The notes beneath the pieces were generated by a model. That model was not told where the DNA came from. It worked only from the letters and a program-made list of their open reading frames with translations, and made no database searches. Both the position numbers and the translations under genes were made by a program. Positions 1 through 6,624 of a stretch of DNA of 8,448 nucleotides are shown here, piece after piece (the stretch's first letter is position 1; every line of letters begins with the position of its first letter). Source of the stretch: Paracoccaceae bacterium (GTDB lineage: Bacteria > Pseudomonadota > Alphaproteobacteria > Rhodobacterales > Rhodobacteraceae). The stretch covers positions 4,820 to 13,267 of the forward strand of contig DOOI01000020.1 in the NCBI GenBank assembly GCA_003512825.1, given 5' to 3'.

Positions 1-1248
1 TTCCAGACTGTCAAACACCACCGCCCGCCCCTCACTCTCAAACAAGCCCGGCGTCGCGGCCGCCCGTTTGAAAAGCGCGCCCTTGGGAGCCAGATTTCCA
101 GTCAAAGCGATCAACCCTCCCTGCGGGCTAACCGGTCGGTCAAAAGGCCGGATCACGTCCTCATCCACCCAATCCAAAGGACTGGCCAAGCGTTCCTCCA
201 GCGTTTGCCCAAGCACATCCACCGTATCGAGATGCAAAAGCGGCTTGAGCGCTCGCAACAGTGCCCCTACGCCCCCCGCCGCATGAAAATCTTCAAGATA
301 GCCCACGCCCACGGGCTTTAGATCCACCAATACCGGGGTCTCATCGCTGATTTCATTCAGACGCGCCTCCGAAATGCGAAGTCCCCGCCGCCCTGCAATT
401 GCCGCCAAATGGATCACGGCATTGGTCGAACCCGACACCGCCATCAAAACCCGCAGCGCGTTCTCAACCGATTTTTCGGTGATGATCTGCGAGGGCCGCA
501 TCGGATGGCTCAACAAACGGACCGCCGCCCGCCCGGTCTCCTCCGCGGCAACCAACCGCTCTGCTGCGATGGCCGGAATAGCCGCCGTTCCCGGCAGGCT
601 CATCCCCAACACTTCCGCAATAATTGCCATCGTCGACGCAGTTCCCATCACCGCACAGGTCCCCGCCGTCGCCGCCAGCCGCGTCTCCACTTGGTCAATC
701 TCGTCGGCCTCGATCTCGCCCGCACGGTATTTGCCCCAGAACCGCCGACAATCCGTGCAAGCCCCCAGCCGCTCTCCGCGATGTCGCCCCGTACTCATCG
801 GCCCCGTGACCAACTGGATCGCCGGCACATCTGCCGAAGCCGCCCCCATCAATTGCGCTGGCACTGTCTTGTCACAACCGCCAATCATGACCACCGCATC
901 AAGCGGCTGGGCGCGGATCATCTCTTCGGTGTCCATCGCCATCAGGTTGCGATAAACCATCGAGGTCGGATTCAGAAAAACCTCGCCCAAAGACACCGTT
1001 GGAAAAGCGCGTGGCAAAGCCCCCGCCGCCAAAATCCCTCGGCTCACCGCCTCCACCAATTCCGGCATACTGCGATGGCAATTGTTCAATTCGGAAGGCG
1101 TCATCGCGATGCCAATAATGGGTTTTTGCAACATCTCGCTGCTCAATCCCATCGAGCGCGCAAAAGAACGGCGCAAATAGGCGGCAAAATCACGGTCGCC
1201 GTAATTGGTCAGGCCTCGCGTCAAGCCTCGCTCTGCCGCATCGCTCAT
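1..1248 (-). CDS. IlvD/Edd-family [Fe-S] dehydratase, C-terminus cut by window edge
   Basis: This enzyme should remove water from a sugar acid or dihydroxy acid to give a 2-keto acid in the cytoplasm, using an iron-sulfur cluster and Mg2+. The visible 416 residues hold three family cysteines, Cys57 (in SELNNCHRSMPEL), Cys125 (in GGCDKTVPAQLMGA) and Cys198 (in TAGTCAVMGTASTM), which fit the usual cluster ligands. Lys127 sits where the Mg2+-binding carbamylated lysine is expected. A GSTNAVIHLAAIAGR stretch lies near residue 285. Family members have about 570-600 residues, so roughly 160 are missing, including the region of the catalytic serine. The ATG at 1248 follows a GGGAAGGG ribosome site and sets the N-terminus at the normal place. 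From remembered family sequences it looks closer to sugar-acid dehydratases such as L-arabinonate dehydratase than to biosynthetic IlvD, but it carries an unusual CTDC pair at residues 164-167. Family assignment is secure; the substrate is unknown. An intrinsic terminator separates it from the TRAP gene upstream, so it probably has its own promoter. Confidence 0.93.
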   Translation of the reverse strand, partial: MSDAAERGLTRGLTNYGDRDFAAYLRRSFARSMGLSSEMLQKPIIGIAMTPSELNNCHRSMPELVEAVSRGILAAGALPRAFPTVSLGEVFLNPTSMVYRNLMAMDTEEMIRAQPLDAVVMIGGCDKTVPAQLMGAASADVPAIQLVTGPMSTGRHRGERLGACTDCRRFWGKYRAGEIEADEIDQVETRLAATAGTCAVMGTASTMAIIAEVLGMSLPGTAAIPAIAAERLVAAEETGRAAVRLLSHPMRPSQIITEKSVENALRVLMAVSGSTNAVIHLAAIAGRRGLRISEARLNEISDETPVLVDLKPVGVGYLEDFHAAGGVGALLRALKPLLHLDTVDVLGQTLEERLASPLDWVDEDVIRPFDRPVSPQGGLIALTGNLAPKGALFKRAAATPGLFESEGRAVVFDSLE

Positions 1249-1340
1249 GCCATAGCCCTTCCCATCCCCAAGTCAAGCATTTGTCGCCGCCAAAGCACCT
1301 CTTCGCAAGGGCACAAACCGCGCATGGCAAACCGGCATAG

Positions 1341-1375
1341 AAAAAGGGCCGCCCCGCGCATGCAAGGCGGCCCTT
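1341..1375 (-). terminator. Intrinsic terminator after the TRAP binding protein gene
   Basis: On the minus strand a perfect 10-bp stem, AAGGGCCGCC pairing with GGCGGCCCTT (arms 1366-1375 and 1344-1353), encloses a 12-base loop and runs into five T residues (the A run at 1341-1345 on the plus strand). It starts 16 bases beyond the dctP stop codon. It should end the dctP transcript before the dehydratase gene, which starts about 95 bases further on. Confidence 0.85.
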
Positions 1376-1390
1376 CAATTTTCTCAGCGA

Positions 1391-2425
1391 TCAGCCGCCG
1401 TGCTTGGAAATCAGCCCCTTCGCCTGCTCAATCAACGCCGCACCATCAATGCCCTTGGTCTGCATATCTGCCGTCCAACGTGCAATCACAGGCTGCGACT
1501 TTTCTTTCCAACGCGCCACTTCCGCCTCATCCAACGTCGTGATCACATTGCCCGCCTTCTCGGCGATGTCCCGGCCCGGCTTGTCATAGTCAAACATGAT
1601 CTGCGAAGCCATTTCCGCCAGCTTCATGCCCGACTCCGCGTCAATCGCGGCCCGCACATCCTCTGGCAGGCTCTCATATTTGGCCTTGTTCATCACCATG
1701 ATGATCGTCGCGGTATAAAGCGATTCCTTGCCACCGAATTCGAGGTGGTTCTTGGCCAGCTCCGCCAAACGGATCGACGGCGTCACTTCCCACGGGATCA
1801 CCGTGCCATCAATCACGCCCTTCGAGAGCGCTTCTGGAATAGCCGGAAGCGGCATGCCAACCGGGGTCGCACCCAATTCCGACAACATGTCCGAAATGAC
1901 CCGTGTCGGGCCACGCAGTTTCTTGCCTGCAAGATCTTCCAGCTTGGTGATCGGCTCCTTGGAATGGATCAAGCCCGGCCCATGCACCCAAGCGCCCAAC
2001 ACCTTGACTGCAGAATACTCGCCAGCTTGCAAATCGGTCTCGACGAGTTCCTGAAACGCCTTAGAGGTCGCCACTGGATCGGTCATCATGAAGGGCAACT
2101 CAAACACTTCGGTCTTGGGGAAACGGCCCGGTGTATAGCCCACCACCGTCATCACGATATCCGCCACACCATCGATCGCCTGATCCATCAAATCCGAGGG
2201 CTTGCCCCCGAGCGCCATCGCATCAAAATGTTCAATCTTCACCTTGCCACCTGCGGCGGCTTCCACACTCGCCGCCCACGGCTTGAGGATCTTCGCAGGT
2301 ACAGTCGCAACCGGTGGCAAGAATTGGTGCAGCTTCAACGTCACCTCTTGCGCCATTGCTGCCGGAGCCAGCCCCATTACCAGCACGGCTGCCGCTGCGG
2401 TCTTCATCAAATGTCGTCTGATCAT
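1391..2425 (-). CDS. dctP: TRAP transporter periplasmic substrate-binding protein (DctP family)
   Basis: This is the soluble periplasmic receptor of a TRAP importer, which hands a solute, usually an organic acid, to a DctQ/DctM membrane pair driven by a sodium gradient. The 344-residue length is normal for the family. A signal peptide (residues 1-25, positive MIRRH start, hydrophobic AAAAVLVMGLAP, cleavage after AMA) precedes the two-lobed domain. Family marks include the LGGKPSDLMDQAIDGVADIV stretch (72-91), PGRFPKTEVFELPF (99-112) and GKKLRGPTRVISD (167-179), where Arg171 or Arg175 is the likely carboxylate-clamping arginine, followed by GATPVGMP (185-192). I chose the ATG at 2425 because GGGGAG lies just upstream and the signal peptide then begins correctly; the frame stays open further upstream, which would bury the signal. 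No DctQ or DctM gene is present on either side. The symbol is a family-level name; the ligand is unknown. A leader with a dyad and a hairpin precedes it and a strong terminator follows, so it is probably a single transcription unit. Confidence 0.93.
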   Translation of the reverse strand: MIRRHLMKTAAAAVLVMGLAPAAMAQEVTLKLHQFLPPVATVPAKILKPWAASVEAAAGGKVKIEHFDAMALGGKPSDLMDQAIDGVADIVMTVVGYTPGRFPKTEVFELPFMMTDPVATSKAFQELVETDLQAGEYSAVKVLGAWVHGPGLIHSKEPITKLEDLAGKKLRGPTRVISDMLSELGATPVGMPLPAIPEALSKGVIDGTVIPWEVTPSIRLAELAKNHLEFGGKESLYTATIIMVMNKAKYESLPEDVRAAIDAESGMKLAEMASQIMFDYDKPGRDIAEKAGNVITTLDEAEVARWKEKSQPVIARWTADMQTKGIDGAALIEQAKGLISKHGG

Positions 2426-2442
2426 TTTTCTTCTCCCCAACA

Positions 2443-2460
2443 TGCCCGTTAGAGCGGGCA
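2443..2460 (-). other. Small hairpin in the dctP leader next to the ribosome site
   Basis: TGCCCG and CGGGCA form a 6-bp stem with a 6-base loop. It ends about 18 bases before the dctP ATG and just ahead of the GGGGAG ribosome site. No T run follows on the minus strand, so it is not a terminator. It may shape the 5' untranslated region, or it may be chance. Confidence 0.3.
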
Positions 2461-2501
2461 AAATTCTTACACAGGCTCTCTCCTCCCGAGACCGCCTGGC
2501 A

Positions 2502-2533
2502 TAGTTAAGGTATATAACAATCACGCCTGTCAA
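2502..2533 (-). promoter_or_regulatory. Candidate promoter/operator of dctP
   Basis: Read on the minus strand, a TTGACA hexamer (2533-2528) is followed by an AT-rich stretch containing the imperfect dyad TTGTTA-TATACCT-TAACTA (2520-2502; 5 of 6 positions pair). TTGACA is a perfect -35 consensus, but the hexamer 17 bases further on is CCTTAA, a poor -10, and the better TATATA is only 11 bases away. I see a probable control region in the 136-bp gap after the ABC operon but cannot fix the start point. The dyad would suit a dimeric regulator such as a GntR- or LacI-type protein; which one is not shown. Confidence 0.35.
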
Positions 2534-2561
2534 TAACTGCGATGAAAAATCTGGTCCGGCC

Positions 2562-3533
2562 CTATTGGGGAAAATGACAGGCCACCGCTCCAGCGCCCCT
2601 GTGTTCCAAAACAGGCGGCACCGCGCGACAAACCTCCTGCGCCAAGGGGCAGCGCTCGGCAAAAGCACAGCCCTTCGGCGGATTGATCGGCGACGGCGGA
2701 TCTCCTGCAATCTTCAAAGGCCGCACATATCCCTTGGATTTACGCCGCGCCAAACTCGGGGCCGCCGACAAAAGCGCCTGTGTATAGGGATGCTGTGGAG
2801 CCTCAAAAAGCGCCACCTTCGGCGCCTGCTCCACGATCTTGCCCAGATACATCACCGCCACATCGTCGCAGACATGCCGCACCACACCTAAATCATGACT
2901 GATAAACAGATATGACAGCCCCAATTCGGTCTTAAGCTTGGCCAAAAGGTTCAATATCTGCGCCTGAATAGCCACGTCCAAAGCGGACACCGGCTCATCA
3001 CAAACCAACAGCCGCGGATTGGTGGTCAAAGCCCGCGCAATAGAAATCCGTTGGCGCTGCCCCCCGGAAAACTTATGCGGAAACAGGTTGAGCTGATCAG
3101 GCCGCAACCCGACAAGACGGAATAATTCCACCACCCGCGCCTGCCGCTCTTCCTTCGTGCCGATCCCCATCAAATCCATGGGCTCGCGCACAATATCCGC
3201 CACCCGCGCCCGCGGATTGAGCGAGGAATAGGGGTCTTGAAAAATCAACTGCACATCCCGGCGCCGCAGCCGCATCTCCTCTGCTGGCAAAGTCAGCAGG
3301 TCCTCCCCGTCGAAGAGCACCTTACCACCCGCAGCCTCAACCAACCGGATCGCCGCCATGGCGGTTGTGGTCTTGCCCGAGCCACTCTCCCCCACAATCC
3401 CCAAGGCCCGTCCTGCCTCAAGACGGAATGAAACCTGCCGCACCGCCTCCAGATACGGCCGCTCCGCAAAAAATGACGGCTTGGGCAGCGCAAACCGCAC
3501 AGTCAGATCCTGCACATCCAAAAGCACGCTCAT
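2562..3533 (-). CDS. ABC importer ATP-binding subunit, DppF/OppF-like
   Basis: This is one of the two ATPases that power the five-gene importer from the cytoplasmic face. Its 323 residues are a normal length. The nucleotide-binding domain shows Walker A GESGSGKT (48-55), the Q-loop glutamine Gln99 (LIFQDPYSSLNP), signature FSGGQRQR (155-162), Walker B LLVCDEP (175-181) with catalytic Glu180, D-loop SALD (183-186) and H-loop His213. The C-terminal oligopeptide/dipeptide extension carries QHPYTQALL and four cysteines, 289, 295, 302 and 319. The QDPYSSLNP and GGQRQR forms are typical of the F rather than the D subunit. The ATG overlaps the preceding gene's TGA (ATGA), and GAGGAG lies about 8 bases upstream, so the two ATPases are probably translationally coupled. 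It is the last gene of the operon and ends with TAG. No convincing terminator follows before the dctP leader. Confidence 0.95.
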   Translation of the reverse strand: MSVLLDVQDLTVRFALPKPSFFAERPYLEAVRQVSFRLEAGRALGIVGESGSGKTTTAMAAIRLVEAAGGKVLFDGEDLLTLPAEEMRLRRRDVQLIFQDPYSSLNPRARVADIVREPMDLMGIGTKEERQARVVELFRLVGLRPDQLNLFPHKFSGGQRQRISIARALTTNPRLLVCDEPVSALDVAIQAQILNLLAKLKTELGLSYLFISHDLGVVRHVCDDVAVMYLGKIVEQAPKVALFEAPQHPYTQALLSAAPSLARRKSKGYVRPLKIAGDPPSPINPPKGCAFAERCPLAQEVCRAVPPVLEHRGAGAVACHFPQ

Positions 3534-4504
3534 ACCCGCCCCTCCTCAACGGCATGACATGCCGCCGGATGATGCCCATGTGTCCGCAACACTGGCTTCT
3601 CCTCCCGGCATCTCCCCTGCACATGCGCGCACCGCTCCGCAAAGGCGCACCCCGCCCCCAGCATATGCAAGGGCGGCACCACACCAGGGATCTCACGCAA
3701 ACTGCCCTCATCCTTGGCGATGTTGGGAATGCAGGAAATCAAACCACGGGTATAGGGATGCTGGGGATGATCCAGCACATCATCCGCGCGCGCCTCTTCA
3801 ATCACCCGCCCCGCATACATCACTGCGACCCGGTCTGCCATTTCACTGATCGCGCCCATATCATGGGTGATCAGCACAATCGCCGCTCCAAAATCGCGCT
3901 GAATTTCGTTGAGCAAATCAAAAATCTGCGCCTGCACCGTCACATCCAATGCCGTCGTCGGTTCATCAGCAATCAACACCTTCGGACGACACGACACCGC
4001 CATCGCAATCATCACCCGCTGGCGCATCCCGCCAGACAATTGATGAGGATAATCCAGCGCCCGAACGTCAGGACTTGGAATTCCCACCCGGTCCAACAAA
4101 GCAACCGCATCCTTGAACGCCTTATCCGCGCTCACCCTCTGATGCAGCATAATCGCTTCGGCAATCTGATCGCCCACTGTGAAAACAGGATTGAGCGAGG
4201 TCATCGGCTCTTGAAAAATCATCGCAATCTCGGCCCCCCGCAAGGACCGCATCCGTGCATCAGAGACCCCCACAAGGTTCTCCCCCGCCAGCCGTATCTC
4301 TCCTCCGGCAATCCGTCCCGGCGGCATCGGGATCAGTCCCATCGTCGCCAAAGCCGTAATCGACTTGCCACAACCAGACTCCCCAACCACCCCCAAAGTC
4401 TCGCCCGCATTCACTTTGAGCGACACGCCATCCAGTGCCGTCACCTGCCCATAGCGCGTGTTGAACGTCACCTTGAGATCGTCAATTTCCAACAGCGCGC
4501 TCAT
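3530..4504 (-). CDS. ABC importer ATP-binding subunit, DppD/OppD-like
   Basis: This is the second ATPase, expected to form a heterodimer with the DppF-like subunit under the two permeases. Its 324 residues contain Walker A GESGCGKS (41-48), Gln98 in [11 protein letters not shown], signature LSGGMRQR (156-163), Walker B VLIADEP (176-182) with Glu181, TALD (184-187) and His214 in [13 protein letters not shown] and GGMRQR mark it as the D-type partner. The C-terminal extension has HPYTRGLI and four cysteines, 286, 292, 299 and 316, with the same spacing as in the F-like subunit. In some relatives such cysteines hold an iron-sulfur cluster. The ATG overlaps the TGA of the upstream permease gene by 4 bases, with GAGGG just before it. 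All catalytic motifs are intact in both ATPases, so both sites should be competent. Confidence 0.95.
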   Translation of the reverse strand: MSALLEIDDLKVTFNTRYGQVTALDGVSLKVNAGETLGVVGESGCGKSITALATMGLIPMPPGRIAGGEIRLAGENLVGVSDARMRSLRGAEIAMIFQEPMTSLNPVFTVGDQIAEAIMLHQRVSADKAFKDAVALLDRVGIPSPDVRALDYPHQLSGGMRQRVMIAMAVSCRPKVLIADEPTTALDVTVQAQIFDLLNEIQRDFGAAIVLITHDMGAISEMADRVAVMYAGRVIEEARADDVLDHPQHPYTRGLISCIPNIAKDEGSLREIPGVVPPLHMLGAGCAFAERCAHVQGRCREEKPVLRTHGHHPAACHAVEEGRV

Positions 4505-5373
4505 CTTTCCCTCAGCTTCGGATTGAAAGCATCGTTAAGGCCATCCCCAATCAAACTGACCGAGAAAACCGTGAGAAAGATCGCCAGCCCCGGGAAGGTC
4601 ACAGGCCACCAAGCATCCAGAATATAATCGCGATTGGCCCCAATCATCAGCCCCCAACTCATCACATTGGGATCACCCAAGCCAAGAAACGACAACCCCG
4701 CCTCAAACAGAATCGCCACCCCGATGGTCAACGTCGCCGACACAATCAACGGCGGGGCTGCATTAGGCAAAATCCCCCGCCACATGATCCGACCATTCTT
4801 CGCACCAATCGCCCGCGCAGCCGTCACATATTCCAGCTCTTTGATCTTGAGGAACTCCGCCCGGGTCAAACGCGCCGTCTGCGGCCAACTCACCACCCCA
4901 ATCGCCACCGCAATGGTCACCAAAGAGGGGCTGAAAAGCGTGACCAAAACCATGGCAAACAGAAGCGCCGGCAAAACTTGGAAAAACTCGGTCACACGCA
5001 TAAGGAGGTTATCCACCCAACCACCATAATACCCCGCCAAAGCTCCCAAACTAATGCCAATCACCATCGTCAGCACCGCCGCAGCCGCCCCAACCGCCAA
5101 TGTCGGACCGCCTCCGGTCAAGATACCCGCAAGAATGCTGCGCCCCAAATAGTCCGTCCCCAATGGAAACCCCGGCTCTACCCCCGGCGGCTCATGCGGC
5201 GCCCACACCACATCGAACGGATCACCCCCATAGAAAAACCGACCATAGAGTGTCAGCCCCACAATGGTCGCCAATATCGCCACCCCAAACAAAGCTGGCA
5301 CATTACGCCGAAACATCCGCCACGCTTCCAAAGCCGGGCTTTGCGCCTCCGCCATTTTCACAGCCTCACTCAT
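4501..5373 (-). CDS. ABC importer permease, DppC/OppC-like
   Basis: This is one of the two inner-membrane subunits forming the translocation pore of the importer. The 290-residue protein has a cytoplasmic N-terminus, a first membrane helix near 25-43, the family motif GTDYLGRSI (72-80) in the periplasmic loop, then several further helices. The ATPase-contacting EAA loop is at about 181-205 (EYVTAARAIGAKNGR...LPNA). It ends NPKLRER, a normal DppC tail. The ATG at 5373 has GAGGG about 8 bases upstream. Unlike the downstream genes it does not overlap its upstream partner: a 201-bp gap filled largely by a palindromic repeat intervenes. Its codon use differs visibly from the first permease gene: I count about 13 ATT to 5 ATC for isoleucine, against about 3 to 21 in the DppB-like gene. 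Confidence 0.95.
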   Translation of the reverse strand: MSEAVKMAEAQSPALEAWRMFRRNVPALFGVAILATIVGLTLYGRFFYGGDPFDVVWAPHEPPGVEPGFPLGTDYLGRSILAGILTGGGPTLAVGAAAAVLTMVIGISLGALAGYYGGWVDNLLMRVTEFFQVLPALLFAMVLVTLFSPSLVTIAVAIGVVSWPQTARLTRAEFLKIKELEYVTAARAIGAKNGRIMWRGILPNAAPPLIVSATLTIGVAILFEAGLSFLGLGDPNVMSWGLMIGANRDYILDAWWPVTFPGLAIFLTVFSVSLIGDGLNDAFNPKLRER

Positions 5374-5404
5374 GGCCCACCCTCTGCGCTATTTTTTGAA
5401 CTCG

Positions 5405-5556
5405 ATTGCGCCGCTTTGCGGCAAGACCCTTCCCTCGGCGCCGCTCACGCGTCGCCTCAGGGATGCCTCCGGCGGGGATATTTTTCGGCAAAAAGACAGC
5501 GCATTCTTTATCTTCTTGCGGTAAATATCCCGGGGGTGTGGGGGCAGCGCCCCCAC
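5405..5556. repeat. Composite palindromic intergenic repeat between the permease genes
   Basis: Three inverted repeats sit side by side here. A small one pairs GCCGC with GCGGC around TTT (5410-5422). A long imperfect one has 22- and 21-base arms at 5475-5496 and 5511-5531, both beginning GGGATATTT when read inward, with about 3 differences and a 14-base loop. A perfect 8-bp one, GTGGGGGC-AGC-GCCCCCAC, lies at 5538-5556. A GCCTCCGGCGGGGATATTT stretch leads into the long arm. From memory, similar modules are dispersed between genes of Rhodobacteraceae, which suggests a REP-like or small non-autonomous element; copy number cannot be seen from one window. It lies inside an otherwise tightly packed operon, on a transcript that must read through it. 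It is not T-run terminated on the minus strand. Confidence 0.7.
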
Positions 5557-5574
5557 GGGGAACCGTCAGTCGCA

Positions 5575-6549
5575 TCATTTCCCCCTCAGCCTGGGGTCAG
5601 CGATACGGTAGCTGATGTCGGTCAAGATATTGGCCACCACCACCATGGCCGAGGCGAAGAACAAGACGCCCATGATGGTGGGATAGTCGCGCCGCAGGAT
5701 CGAATCAAACGCCAAGCGTCCCATGCCTGGCCAATTGAACACGGTCTCTACGAGCAAGGCGCCCGAGATGAGATTACCAAATTGTAGTCCAGCCACCGTC
5801 AGGATCGGCAGTGCCGCATTCCGAAGCGCGTGTTTGAAGAGCACAGAGCGTTCCGATGCGCCTTTTGCGCGCGCAGTCCGCACATAATCCGAGCCCAGCA
5901 CCTCCAGCATAGAGGCACGGCTCAGGCGTGCGTATTGTGCCAGATAAATTACCGCCAGTGTAAAGGCCGGCAAAATCAGGTGATGCGCGATATCCAGCGC
6001 TTTCACGAAAAGGTTCGCGTCGCGCAGTCTGACATTCTGCATGCCTTCTACCGGGAAGATCGGAAGGATGCTGGCAAAAAGGATGATCAACATGATCCCG
6101 GTCCAAAACACCGGCACGGCATAGCCTACAGTGGCAAAAACCGCGACGAAGGCAGACATCAGCCCGTTGGGTTTGCGCGCGGCCAGCACGCCCAAGATCA
6201 CTCCGAGCACTGTCGACAGTGTCAGCGCGGTCAAGACCAAGAGGATCGTCGGCCAAATCCTCAAACCGATGAGTTTCGCCACGGGCTGATTGAAGAAAAA
6301 CGACTGTCCGAGATCGCCCTGCACCACGTTGCCAAGATAGATCCCGAGCTGCACCAACACAGGCTTATCCAAGCCGTAATCGGCACGGATCTGCGCCAGC
6401 ATTTCTTCGGTCGCCCCTCCCATTTCCCCAGCGATCACCACCGCCGGATCCCCTGGCGCCAGCCGGATCAAAAGGAAGTTCAACACCACCACGCCGAGCA
6501 TCAACAATAGCCCGTAAAAGACACGCCGGATCAAAAAGGAACCGTTCAT
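5575..6549 (-). CDS. ABC importer permease, DppB/OppB-like
   Basis: This is the first inner-membrane pore subunit of the importer. It has 324 residues, with a membrane helix at about 8-29 leading into the conserved RLAPGDPA (29-36), a periplasmic stretch with YGLDKPVLVQ (58-67), then four to five further helices. The EAA loop is at about 221-245 (DYVRTARAKGASERS...LRNA), followed by ETVFNWPGMGRL (268-279) and the family C-terminus DPRLRGK. I chose the ATG at 6549 over the in-frame GTG at 6558 because AAGGGG lies 8 bases before the ATG but would abut the GTG. It starts 75 bases after the binding protein's stop codon, beyond a hairpin. Isoleucine codons are almost all ATC, as in the binding protein gene and unlike the downstream permease gene. 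Confidence 0.95.
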   Translation of the reverse strand: MNGSFLIRRVFYGLLLMLGVVVLNFLLIRLAPGDPAVVIAGEMGGATEEMLAQIRADYGLDKPVLVQLGIYLGNVVQGDLGQSFFFNQPVAKLIGLRIWPTILLVLTALTLSTVLGVILGVLAARKPNGLMSAFVAVFATVGYAVPVFWTGIMLIILFASILPIFPVEGMQNVRLRDANLFVKALDIAHHLILPAFTLAVIYLAQYARLSRASMLEVLGSDYVRTARAKGASERSVLFKHALRNAALPILTVAGLQFGNLISGALLVETVFNWPGMGRLAFDSILRRDYPTIMGVLFFASAMVVVANILTDISYRIADPRLRGK

Positions 6550-6576
6550 CCAGCCCACCCCTTTTTTAGTATTTGA

Positions 6577-6602
6577 AGGCCGCGCGTCAGGGCGCGCGAC
6601 CT
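6577..6602 (-). other. GC-rich hairpin between binding protein and permease genes
   Basis: On the minus strand AGGTCGCGCG (6602-6593) pairs with CGCGCGGCCT (6586-6577), 10 bp with one G-T wobble, around a 6-base loop. It begins 22 bases after the binding protein's TAA. No T run follows (TTCAAATACTAAAAAAGG), so full termination is not expected. Hairpins at this place in binding protein operons commonly protect or enrich the binding protein part of the message; that role is an inference here. Confidence 0.6.
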
Positions 6603-6624
6603 CTTTCTTCGTTATTTCAGATGG

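Noticed and set aside
1190..1378. Small minus-strand open frame of 62 codons between dctP and the dehydratase
   Set aside because: It begins inside the terminator stem and overlaps the dehydratase start in another frame; no ribosome site or family resemblance was seen.
409..1542. Long plus-strand open frame of 377 codons over the dehydratase
   Set aside because: The translation is rich in Arg, His and Pro with no domain, as expected opposite a GC-rich gene; it also runs through the terminator and into dctP.
1400..2452. Plus-strand open frame of 350 codons opposite dctP
   Set aside because: Antisense to a confidently identified gene, with no recognisable motif and His/Arg-rich composition.
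2426..2710. N-terminal extension of the TRAP binding protein giving 439 residues
   Set aside because: The frame is open by chance through the leader and into the end of the ATPase gene. The extension is arginine-rich, overlaps dppF-like coding sequence and would bury the signal peptide; the ATG at 2425 has its own ribosome site.
3365..4627. Plus-strand open frame of 420 codons opposite the ATPase genes
   Set aside because: Low-complexity His/Arg/Pro-rich translation antisense to a gene with complete ATPase motifs; an antisense shadow.
5366..5615. Small open frames on both strands (69-70 codons) in the gap between the permease genes
   Set aside because: They are made almost wholly of the palindromic repeat, and their predicted products show nothing recognisable.
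6577..6602. Hairpin after the ABC binding protein gene as a full intrinsic terminator
   Set aside because: No T run follows on the transcribed minus strand. The T-rich side lies on the plus-strand side, where no gene needs ending.
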